Made by a program: the position numbers and the translations under genes. This document shows, in pieces, positions 57,314-64,000 of a DNA stretch of 64,000 nt. How positions within the stretch are numbered: the first letter of the stretch is position 1; every line of letters starts with the position of its first letter. Under the pieces are notes generated by a model, which saw only the letters and a program-made list of their open reading frames with translations, was not told the DNA's origin and did not search any database. This stretch comes from VRUE01 sp047519745 (GTDB lineage Bacteria; Actinomycetota; Thermoleophilia; Solirubrobacterales; 70-9), in the NCBI GenBank assembly GCA_047519745.1, contig JAPVSJ010000109.1:9328-73327 (forward strand), in the 5' to 3' direction.

Positions 57314-58609
57314 TCAAAGTACGGCCAGGACGCCAAGGGCGAGGACCGAGGCGGCGACCACGCCCAGCGCCAGCGCCGTGCTGATGCGATCGAAGCGCCC
57401 GAGGGCGTTCTCGCCCATCAGCTCGCGGTCCTTGGCGAGCGAGCGGACGAAGGGCAGGAAGACGAGCAGCAGGACGGCGTTGAGCGCCTGGGAGAGGAAG
57501 AGGATCTGGATCAGCGGTGCGCCCGGGATGAGGACCACGCCGGCGGCGACGACGACCACGGCGCCGAAGCTGAGGTAGAAGGTGCGCGCCTCGGCGAAGC
57601 TGTCGTCTACGTCGGCGCGGCGGCCAAAGGTCTCGGAGACCGAGTAGGCGGTCGAGAGCGGCACGATCGCCGCGGCGAGCAAAGCCGCGCCGAGGAAGCC
57701 GACGCCGAACAGCGTCGCCGCGGCGTCGCCGGCCAGCGGTTCGAGCGCGCGGGCCGCGTCGGCGGCGGAGTTGACGTCGATGCCGCCTGCGTGCAGCGTC
57801 GCCGCGCAGGCGATGACGACGAAGAAGCCGATCACGCCGGTCAGCACGGCGCCGACGATCACGTCGGCGCGCTCGTAGCGCAGGTCTTTCAGATGCAGGC
57901 GCTTGTCGACCGCGTAGGACTGGATGAAGGCCAGACCCCACGGCGCCAGCGTCGTGCCGACCGTGGCCACCGCGACCAGCACTGCGTCGCGGTTCACCGG
58001 GATGCTGGGAACCACGAGGCCCTTGGCGGCGGCGCCCCAATCGGGGTGGGCGAGCACGCCGGCGACGACGTAGGAGACGAAGACCGAGCTGAGCAGGAGG
58101 AGGAAGTGCTCGACGTAGCGGAAGCTGCCGCGCAGGACCAGCGCCGACACTCCGGCGGCTGCCAGGGGCACGCTGACGTACTTGCTCATCCCGCCGAGCA
58201 GGTCCATCCCGGCGGCGACGCCGGCGAACTCGGCGCACATCGTCCCGGTGTTGGCGACGACCAGCGCGGCGAGCACGACCCCCGCGGCGCGCGCCCCGAA
58301 GCGCTCGCGCACCAGCGTCAGCAGCCCCTTGCCGGTGACGATGCCGAGCCGCACCCCGACCTCGTGGAAGACGATCAGCGCGGCGGTGGAGACGGCCAGG
58401 ACCCAGAGCAGCTCGTAGCCGTAGCGGGCGCCGAGGATCGAGTAGGTGGCGATCCCGGCCGGGTCGTCGTCGGAGAGGCCGGCCAGGACGCCGGGGCCGA
58501 CGACCGCCAGTAGCGCCGCGACGCCCCCGGCGCGGAGCAGCGCATGGCGCCGCCGCGCGACCCGCCAGTGCGTGTGGCGACCGGGGGTGCGATGGGCGCG
58601 GGCGGGCAC
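57314..58609 (-). CDS. Nramp-related divalent metal transporter
   Basis: 431 residues with eleven membrane segments. The fold is Nramp-like, but TM1 reads LSDDDPAGIATYS (DPAG where Mn2+/Fe2+ Nramps have DPGN), and TM6 reads TTLAPWGLAFIQS (APWG where they have MPHN). These altered metal ligands resemble the Nramp-related Mg2+/other transporter branch, so manganese specificity cannot be assumed. No regulator is adjacent; the neighbouring minus-strand genes are an ABC pair. Confidence 0.85.
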   Translation of the reverse strand: MPARAHRTPGRHTHWRVARRRHALLRAGGVAALLAVVGPGVLAGLSDDDPAGIATYSILGARYGYELLWVLAVSTAALIVFHEVGVRLGIVTGKGLLTLVRERFGARAAGVVLAALVVANTGTMCAEFAGVAAGMDLLGGMSKYVSVPLAAAGVSALVLRGSFRYVEHFLLLLSSVFVSYVVAGVLAHPDWGAAAKGLVVPSIPVNRDAVLVAVATVGTTLAPWGLAFIQSYAVDKRLHLKDLRYERADVIVGAVLTGVIGFFVVIACAATLHAGGIDVNSAADAARALEPLAGDAAATLFGVGFLGAALLAAAIVPLSTAYSVSETFGRRADVDDSFAEARTFYLSFGAVVVVAAGVVLIPGAPLIQILFLSQALNAVLLLVFLPFVRSLAKDRELMGENALGRFDRISTALALGVVAASVLALGVLAVL

Positions 58610-58681
58610 GGCCGCCCTACATTGACCGCAGCCGACGACGGAGGCCGCGCGCCGATCGAGTTCCCGATTGCGGGGCTCCGC

Positions 58682-59458
58682 TTAGGAGATGTCGCGACGG
58701 TCGAAGAGGACCGCCCCGATCGCCGCCACGGCCACGGCGGCGGCGGTGACCCCGACGAAGGCGAGCGGGTCGATGCCGTCTTCGATCGCCTTGCCGTAGT
58801 AGCGGAAGACCGAGCCGTAGCGGATCCAGTCGAGGCTCGTGTCGAGGCGGCCGATCAGGTCCGCCACGTACATCGCGACGAGCAGCCCGGCCACCGAGCC
58901 GGTGACGACGCTGGTGCGCAGCGACCACGCCGTCGCGAGCACGCCGAAGCCGGCGAAGAGCAGCGCCAGCGGCCAGACGTTGGCGTAGCCGGCCAGGGCG
59001 AGGCCGAAGGAGAGCCCGGCGCCGGCCAGCAGGCTGCCGAGCACGCAGATCAGCAGGCCGACGAGGAGCACGGCGGCGAGCTCGACCGCGGCGGCGGCGA
59101 AGCCGGAGGCGACGAGGCGGCGGCGCGAGACCGGCGCCGAGAGCAGCACGTCGAGGCGGCCGCTTTCGGCGGCCCCCGACAGGCCGCTGGCGACCGAGCG
59201 AACGGCCAGGTAGCCGACCGCGAGCGGCACGATCAGGCTCAGCATCTCGGCGTTCAGGTACTGCTCGACGCTGGTCAGTTCGGCGATGCCAAATGCTTCC
59301 TTCAGCGCTTCGGGGTAGGAGGCGACCGCCTTGTTGAGCGCGTCTTCGACCGAGGGGTAGATGGCGACGACGAAGGCCGACCAGAGGCCGATCGGCAAGC
59401 CCCAGGAGAGCAGCGAGCGGCGGCGCTCGCGCAGCTGGTCGATTGCCAGGGCGATCAC
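58682..59458 (-). CDS. ABC-2-type permease
   Basis: 258 residues from GTG 59458, overlapping the ATP-binding gene by four bases. Six membrane segments, with the linker AESGRLDVLLSAPVSRRRLV before the third, typical of ABC-2 exporters whose permease is built with a single ATP-binding subunit. The cargo is unknown. Confidence 0.85.
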   Translation of the reverse strand: MIALAIDQLRERRRSLLSWGLPIGLWSAFVVAIYPSVEDALNKAVASYPEALKEAFGIAELTSVEQYLNAEMLSLIVPLAVGYLAVRSVASGLSGAAESGRLDVLLSAPVSRRRLVASGFAAAAVELAAVLLVGLLICVLGSLLAGAGLSFGLALAGYANVWPLALLFAGFGVLATAWSLRTSVVTGSVAGLLVAMYVADLIGRLDTSLDWIRYGSVFRYYGKAIEDGIDPLAFVGVTAAAVAVAAIGAVLFDRRDIS

Positions 59459-60267
59459 GGCTTCCCCCCCTCCTCCTCGTAGTAGGTGAGGAAGACCTCC
59501 TCCAGGGTCGGGTGGACGTACTCGGCCTTGCTGACCCCGGGAAGGCCCCGCACGTCCTCGAGGTCGACGGGATCGGCGAACTCGACCTCGACCCTGTTGC
59601 GGCGCAGGGTCTTGCCGAGCAGGTCGGCGACCCGCTCGACCGCGATCAGGCTGCCGCCGCGAATGATCCCGACCCGATCGCAGACGCGCTCGACCTCGTC
59701 GAGCTCGTGCGAGGAGAGGAAGACGGCGCAGCCGCGCTCGCGTTCCTCGCGCACCAGCGAGAGGAACTCCTCCTGCATCAGCGGGTCGAGGCCGCTGGTC
59801 GGCTCGTCGAGGATCAGCAGCTCGGGCCGGTGGAAGACGGCGAGGATCAGGCCGACCTTCTGCCGGTTGCCGCGTGAGAGCTGCCCCAGCGGCCGCTCGA
59901 GGTCGGCGCGGAAGCGGCGTGCCAGCTCCTCGGCGCGGTCGGTGTCGGCGATCCCGCGCAGCCGCGTGAGCAGCGAGAGGGCCTCGCGCCCGCTGGCGTG
60001 CTTGCCGTAGCCGAAGTCGCCGGGCAGGTTGCCGAGCCGGGCGCGGATCGCGACGCTGTCGCGGCGGCTGTCGAGGCCGAAGAGGCGCGCCTTGCCGCGC
60101 GTCGGGTGGAGCAGGTCGAGCAGCGTCCGGATCGTCGTCGTCTTGCCCGCCCCGTTGGGCCCGAGGAAGCCGAAGACCTCGCCCGGCTCAACCGCCAGGG
60201 TGACGTCCTCGATGCCGCGCTCGGCGCCGTAGAACTTGGAGAGGCGCTCGGTCTCGATTACCGGCAC
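59455..60267 (-). CDS. ABC transporter ATP-binding protein
   Basis: 270 residues from GTG 60267 (VPVIETERLSKFYG); the longer frame would run into the PBP stop. Walker A GPNGAGKTTTIR, LSRGNRQKVGLILA (signature), LLILDEPTSGLDP (Walker B), SSHELDEVERV (H loop). It belongs to the CcmA/NatA-type drug or polymer exporters and pairs with the permease downstream. Confidence 0.92.
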   Translation of the reverse strand: MPVIETERLSKFYGAERGIEDVTLAVEPGEVFGFLGPNGAGKTTTIRTLLDLLHPTRGKARLFGLDSRRDSVAIRARLGNLPGDFGYGKHASGREALSLLTRLRGIADTDRAEELARRFRADLERPLGQLSRGNRQKVGLILAVFHRPELLILDEPTSGLDPLMQEEFLSLVREERERGCAVFLSSHELDEVERVCDRVGIIRGGSLIAVERVADLLGKTLRRNRVEVEFADPVDLEDVRGLPGVSKAEYVHPTLEEVFLTYYEEEGGKP

Positions 60268-60271
60268 GGGG

Positions 60272-62425
60272 CTAACCCGGAGCGACGCCACCGGCCGCCA
60301 CGCCTCCGCCGGGTGCCGGCGCGGGCGCCGGTGCGGGTGCGTGTTCAGGCGCCGCTTCGGCTTCGGGGGCAGCTTCGGCTTCGGATTGCGGTTCGGACCC
60401 CTGGTTGCCGCCCTTGCCCTTCTTCGCTTCTTCTTCGCCTTCTTCCGGTTCTTCGAATTCTTCTTCGCCTTCGCTGTAGGAGCCTGCCGAGCCGCTGGTG
60501 TGTTCGCTGTTCAGTCCCGAGAGTTCAGGCAGGGTGGACGGTTCGGCGAATTCGGGGCAGTTGCCGGCCACCGCCGATTCCATGAAGGAGCGCCAGATCG
60601 GCCCCGCCGTCGGCCCGCCGAAGCCGGTCGCTTCGCGCGACTGCGGGTGGCCGACCCAGACCGCGGTCGAGTAGAGCGGCGTGTAGCCGGCGAACCAGGC
60701 GTCCGACTCGCCCTCCGAGGTGCCGGTCTTGCCCGCCTCGGCGCCGCAGCCCATGTAGGTGTAGCCGGCGCCGGTTCCCTGGGTGATCACGCCCTCGAGC
60801 AGTTTGGTCACGTCGTAGGCCTCGCCCTCGGTGAGCACGCGGTCGCCGGAGTCGGGAGTCGGTTCGTCGACCTTGCCGCTGGGGAACTCGACCCGGCCGA
60901 TCGCGGTCGGTTCGTGGTGGATGCCGCCGTTGGCGAGGGTCGAGTAGGCGTCGGCCATTTCGAGCGGGGTGACGCCGATCGCGAGGCCGCCGATCGCCTC
61001 CGCGGGCACCGATTCGAGCGGCGCTTCGATCCCCATCTGGTGCGCCGTGTGGGTCACGTTTTCGGAGCCGACGTCGAGGTCCAGCTGCGCGAAGACGACG
61101 TTGACCGAGTCCCAGGTGGCGCTGGCGAGCGACATCGTGCCGCCCCCGGGCTCGGCGTTGTTGACGGTCCAGGTGCCGCCGCCGGGCAGGTCGAGGGTCT
61201 TTGGCGAGGTGCCGTCGTAGTAGGTGCTGTAGGGGTCGACGCCCTGCTTGATCGCGGTCGTCAGCACGAAGGTCTTGAACGAGGAGCCGGGCTGGCGGTG
61301 CGCCTGCCAGGCGTAGTTGAATTCGCTTTCTTCGGGGCCGCCCGGGGTGGACGCAAGCGCGACGATCTCGCCGTTGGAGGGGTCGACCGAGGCGAGCGCC
61401 GCGGCCGGGCCGCCTTCCGGGTAGCAGACGGCGCAGGCGTCGACGGCTTCCTGCGCGCGTTCCTGAAGTTCGGGGTCGATCGTCGTGTAGGCTTTGAGGC
61501 CGCCGTAGCGGACGGTGTTGAGGCCGTACTTGTCGATCAGCTCCTGCTGGACCAGGTCGAAGAGGAAGGGGTCGCGGATCACCCGGTACTTGTGCCCCGG
61601 GTTCAGCTTCAGGCCTTCGTTGACCGACTCGTGGTATTCGCTCTGCGTGATGTAGCCCTGGTCCCTCATCGCTTCCAGCACCTCGTTGCGGCGGTCGAGC
61701 GCGGCGCGCGGGTCGAGGAAGGGGTTGTATTCGGAGGGGGCCTGAGGCAGGCCGGCGATCATCGCCGCTTCGGTCAGGCCGAGCTCGCGGGCGGGCTTGC
61801 CGTAGTAGGTCTGCGCCGCTGCCTCGGCGCCGACCGCGGTCTCGCCTTCGACCGTGCCGTAGGGGGCGGTGTTGAGGTAGGCGGTGAGGATCCACTGCTT
61901 GGAGTGGGCTTCCTCCTCCTCGTAGGCGAGGTGCGCTTCGATCAGCTTTCGCTTCAGCGTCTGTTCGGGGTCGCGGATGTAGAGGTTGCGGACGAGCTGC
62001 TGGGTGATCGTCGAGGCCCCCTGGACCGGCTTGCCGCCGGCCAGCAGGTCCTTCCAGGCGGCGCGGGCGATGCCGGCCGGGTCGAGCGCGCCGTGGTTGA
62101 AGTAGTTGCGGTCCTCGATCGCGACGGTGGCGTACTTGAGGTTCTGCGGCAGCGCCTTCGAGGGCACCGGCTGGCGCACGCTGCTGGCGCGGATGAAGCC
62201 GATCAGACTGCCGTCGGCGGCGTAGATCGCAGACGAGCGCCCCCTCTGCACCGGTTTGAGGCTGGAGAGCGGCGGCGCCGAGTTGTAGACGTCGATTGCC
62301 CAGCTGGCGCCGACGGTGCCCGCGACCGCGGCCGCGGCGGCGAGGATCCCGAGCGGAATCAGCACTTTCTTCTTCCAGCTCAGGCGATGGTGCCTGCGCC
62401 GCTGTCGCCGTACCCGGTTCGTCAT
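60272..62425 (-). CDS. Bifunctional penicillin-binding protein (class A)
   Basis: 717 residues from ATG 62425. A basic cytoplasmic tail and one membrane anchor (KKKVLIPLGILAAAAAVAGT) lead to the glycosyltransferase: AIEDRNYFNHGALDPAGI, QGASTITQQLVRNL, RKLIEAHLAYEEEEAHSKQW, PYGTVEGETAVGAEAA. The transpeptidase has RQPGSSFKTFVL (SxxK), the SVN motif in DSVNVVFAQL, and EAGKTGTSEGESDAW (KTG). The C terminus is an acidic, then Ala/Pro-rich tail (APAPAPAPAP), perhaps cell-wall spanning. It builds and crosslinks peptidoglycan. Confidence 0.95.
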   Translation of the reverse strand: MTNRVRRQRRRHHRLSWKKKVLIPLGILAAAAAVAGTVGASWAIDVYNSAPPLSSLKPVQRGRSSAIYAADGSLIGFIRASSVRQPVPSKALPQNLKYATVAIEDRNYFNHGALDPAGIARAAWKDLLAGGKPVQGASTITQQLVRNLYIRDPEQTLKRKLIEAHLAYEEEEAHSKQWILTAYLNTAPYGTVEGETAVGAEAAAQTYYGKPARELGLTEAAMIAGLPQAPSEYNPFLDPRAALDRRNEVLEAMRDQGYITQSEYHESVNEGLKLNPGHKYRVIRDPFLFDLVQQELIDKYGLNTVRYGGLKAYTTIDPELQERAQEAVDACAVCYPEGGPAAALASVDPSNGEIVALASTPGGPEESEFNYAWQAHRQPGSSFKTFVLTTAIKQGVDPYSTYYDGTSPKTLDLPGGGTWTVNNAEPGGGTMSLASATWDSVNVVFAQLDLDVGSENVTHTAHQMGIEAPLESVPAEAIGGLAIGVTPLEMADAYSTLANGGIHHEPTAIGRVEFPSGKVDEPTPDSGDRVLTEGEAYDVTKLLEGVITQGTGAGYTYMGCGAEAGKTGTSEGESDAWFAGYTPLYSTAVWVGHPQSREATGFGGPTAGPIWRSFMESAVAGNCPEFAEPSTLPELSGLNSEHTSGSAGSYSEGEEEFEEPEEGEEEAKKGKGGNQGSEPQSEAEAAPEAEAAPEHAPAPAPAPAPGGGVAAGGVAPG

Positions 62426-62522
62426 CGCCAAAATTGTATTGAGGGGATTGAGGCGGCCTTTTCCGCTTCAGCAAGCGGCAATTTCGCGTGCGCACGGGCA
62501 GTTCCTGCAGTGCCGTCCGGGC

Positions 62523-63422
62523 TCAGGCGACAGCCGCTCTGATTCTCGCCCGCCACTCCTCACGATCGAACTCGGCCGGCTCGGTCTCGCGCAGGAAGCG
62601 TTCGAGCGCGGCGATGAAGCGCCCCGGCGCCTCGAGCTGCGGCATGTGGCCGACGTCCGCGAAGACCTCGAGCCGGCTGCCGGGGATCGCGCGGTGGGCG
62701 TCCTCGCCGTGGCGGACCGGGATGATCGAGTCGCGGGCGCCCCAGACGATCAGCACCGGCACCGCCTCGGCCAGGTAGAGGCGGTCGCCGGCGTGGACGC
62801 GCTGGCCGCGCGTCCCGACGACCGCGCGCAGCGTGTCGAGGAAGGCGGCGCGGCGGTCGGGGTCCTCGAGCGAGGCGTAGCCGCGCGCGACCTCGGCGAC
62901 ATCGGCATTGGGCCGCAGGCCGACCGCGCCGAGGCCGCGACCGAGCATCGAGCCGACGCGCTGTCCGGCGCCGGCGGTGAGCGAGATGAAGAGGTCGGCG
63001 CCGGGCAGGGCTGCGGCGCGCAGGACCGGGCTCACCTCGGGGCCGAGGCCGCCGCTGGAGACGAGCACGAGGCGCTCGATCATCTCGGGGAACTGGTAGG
63101 CGAGCTGCATCGCGACGCCGCCGCCGAGCGAGTGTCCGACCACGGTGGCGCGCTCGTGGCCGAGCGCCAGCAGCAGGTCCCGCAGGCCGCTGGCCAAGGC
63201 GCCGATCGAGTAATCGCCGCCGCCGGCCTCTGAGGCGCCGTGGCCGGGCAGGTCGGGGGCGATCACGGTGTGGTGGCGGGCCAGCGGCTCGATCACCTCG
63301 CGCCAGTTCTCGCAGCGACCGGCGACGCCGTGGATCAACAGCAGTACCGACCCCTCGCCGGCCTCCGTATAGGAGACCGAGCGGCCATGAACGATCGCCG
63401 TCTCGACCCGCATCTCAGACAT
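62523..63422 (-). CDS. Alpha/beta-fold hydrolase
   Basis: 299 residues. The nucleophile elbow is VVGHSLGGGVAM (Ser in G-H-S-L-G), the oxyanion region LLIHGVAGRCENW, then a cap, DSIIPVRHGED (acid) and VGHMPQLEAPGRF (His). This is the hydrolase branch of C-C hydrolases and epoxide/haloalkane types. No cofactor site is seen, and the substrate is open. It is divergent from the glyoxalase gene. Confidence 0.9.
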   Translation of the reverse strand: MSEMRVETAIVHGRSVSYTEAGEGSVLLLIHGVAGRCENWREVIEPLARHHTVIAPDLPGHGASEAGGGDYSIGALASGLRDLLLALGHERATVVGHSLGGGVAMQLAYQFPEMIERLVLVSSGGLGPEVSPVLRAAALPGADLFISLTAGAGQRVGSMLGRGLGAVGLRPNADVAEVARGYASLEDPDRRAAFLDTLRAVVGTRGQRVHAGDRLYLAEAVPVLIVWGARDSIIPVRHGEDAHRAIPGSRLEVFADVGHMPQLEAPGRFIAALERFLRETEPAEFDREEWRARIRAAVA

Positions 63423-63522
63423 CTGGACACAGTATTCAGGACCGCGACCGCGGGAAATCCGGGGGGACTACCGATTCGGATGCCGGTAGCCTGCACGGAG
63501 ACTCTTCGTCCAGACCCATTCC

Positions 63523-63900
63523 ATGCCCAGCTTCCTGCACACTTGCTACCGGATCGGCGAGATCGATCGTTCGGTCGAGTTCTACGAGAAGCTCGGTTTC
63601 GAGGAGGTCGCGCGGATGCCGATCGGCGACGAGGCGATCAACGTCTTCATGGGCATGCCCGGCGAAGACCCGCGCCTCGAGCTGACCTACAACCACGGCG
63701 TCACCGACTACGACCACGGAACCGGCTACAACCACATCGCCCTCGCCGTCGACGACCTCGACGGCACCCTGGAGGGCCTGGCCGCGCAGGGGATCGAGCC
63801 CGAAAAGCCCCCGTACCGCCCGGGCGGCCGCACCGAGGGCCACCGCATCTGCTTCGTCCGCGACCCGGACGGCTACCGCATAGAGCTGATCGGCGAGTAG
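63523..63900 (+). CDS. Glyoxalase I-family (VOC) enzyme
   Basis: 125 residues from ATG 63523. One complete beta-alpha-beta-beta-beta repeat pair: FLHTCYRIGEIDRSVEFYEK, LGFEEVARMP, RLELTYNHGVTDYDHGTGYN, HIALAVDDL, and RICFVRDPDGYRIELIGE. Metal ligands are His6, Glu (LELTYN), His (GYNHIA) and Glu (IELIGE), as in lactoylglutathione lyase. Actinobacteria often use mycothiol, so the thiol may not be glutathione. A terminator follows. Confidence 0.88.
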   Translation: MPSFLHTCYRIGEIDRSVEFYEKLGFEEVARMPIGDEAINVFMGMPGEDPRLELTYNHGVTDYDHGTGYNHIALAVDDLDGTLEGLAAQGIEPEKPPYRPGGRTEGHRICFVRDPDGYRIELIGE

Positions 63901-63916
63901 CGACTCCTGATAGCAG

Positions 63917-63996
63917 TCGAACAACCGGCCTGAGATGAGGCCCTCTCCGCGGTCGGGGAGGGTCTTTCTCTTTCTCTATAGAGGGAGGTTGTTCGA
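63917..63996. repeat. 80-nt element with 10-bp terminal inverted repeats
   Basis: TCGAACAACC (63917-63926) and GGTTGTTCGA (63987-63996) are perfect inverted repeats. Inside lie the hairpin GGCCT-GAGATG-AGGCC (63927-63942) and the terminator stem. It resembles a small MITE or REP-type unit placed after the glyoxalase gene. Confidence 0.5.
63941..63977 (+). terminator. Intrinsic terminator of the glyoxalase gene
   Basis: CCCTCTCC (63941-63948) pairs with GGGGAGGG (63955-63962, one G-T pair) around a 6-nt loop, followed by TCTTTCTCTTTCTCT, a U-rich tail. It starts 40 nt after the stop at 63900. Confidence 0.8.
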
Positions 63997-64000
63997 TGGA

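Noticed and set aside
60236..62542. 768-residue plus-strand ORF
   Set aside because: Val/Gly/Arg-rich antisense of the penicillin-binding protein.

Overview
The window is GC-rich bacterial DNA with GTG and TTG starts, many 1-4 nt start/stop overlaps, paired TetR genes, a duplicated MocR/MarR-type regulator style and actinobacterial-looking tRNA and protein sequences. I infer an actinobacterium, most likely of the Thermoleophilia/Solirubrobacterales kind; no rRNA or other phylogenetic marker is present to prove it.

Layout. 1-1268: two TetR-family genes, the first cut by the window edge. 1290-4872: a lower-GC accessory segment bracketed by a 37-nt inverted repeat. It holds a small protein plus XRE regulator pair, a tRNA with an Arg-like body but a CGT anticodon, a 49-residue ORF, an IS1595-family transposase with a coupled HTH gene, and an unrecognised 312-residue protein. 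4912-10052: housekeeping genes (PAS protein, MBL hydrolase, HD hydrolase, MTA/purine phosphorylase, MTA/SAH-type deaminase, ArsP-like permease). 10115-11802: MarR regulator and MFS exporter. 11928-12015: a tRNA-like gene that folds with an 8-bp acceptor and 4-bp T stem, the hallmark of allo-tRNAs.

12241-27880 is the most striking part: ten tightly packed minus-strand genes. In transcription order they are a GrpE-like protein, an Hsp70, a 1005-residue protein with J-like segments, zinc ribbons and fibronectin-III-like repeats, a zinc-ribbon GTPase, a GAP1-like protein, an Hsp70-vWA fusion, a TVP38/VTT membrane protein, a membrane-anchored zinc-ribbon GTPase, a membrane-anchored SxxK serine hydrolase, and a small two-segment membrane protein. 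The GTPase/GAP1 core resembles families proposed to act in NTP-dependent conflict systems. The chaperone set (two Hsp70s, GrpE, J-like) and the envelope arm look like one regulated machine that senses and remodels something at the membrane; that function is inference.

28023-42940: an ion channel with a non-canonical filter, acs, an MBL-rhodanese protein, a MocR/flavin-reductase-like pair, an NlpC/P60 endopeptidase, a SHOCT protein, an rRNA methyltransferase, a Zn-alcohol dehydrogenase, an HDAC-like deacetylase and a GNAT-acyl-CoA synthetase whose C terminus is lost. Two inverted ~115-nt palindromic repeats (32356-32470, 34481-34597) sit exactly at stop codons of convergent genes.

42398-55602 is a potassium region: kdpF, kdpA, kdpC, kdpB (order A-C-B), a KdpD N-terminal half, a universal stress protein, then after a Fic / toxin-antitoxin-like / lipoprotein / tRNA-fragment insertion, kdpE, the KdpD C-terminal kinase half and kup. 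55662-63900 carries a PiT phosphate transporter with its DUF47 partner, an Nramp-like transporter, an ABC exporter, a bifunctional PBP, an alpha/beta hydrolase and a glyoxalase-family gene, closed by a terminator within an 80-nt inverted-repeat element.
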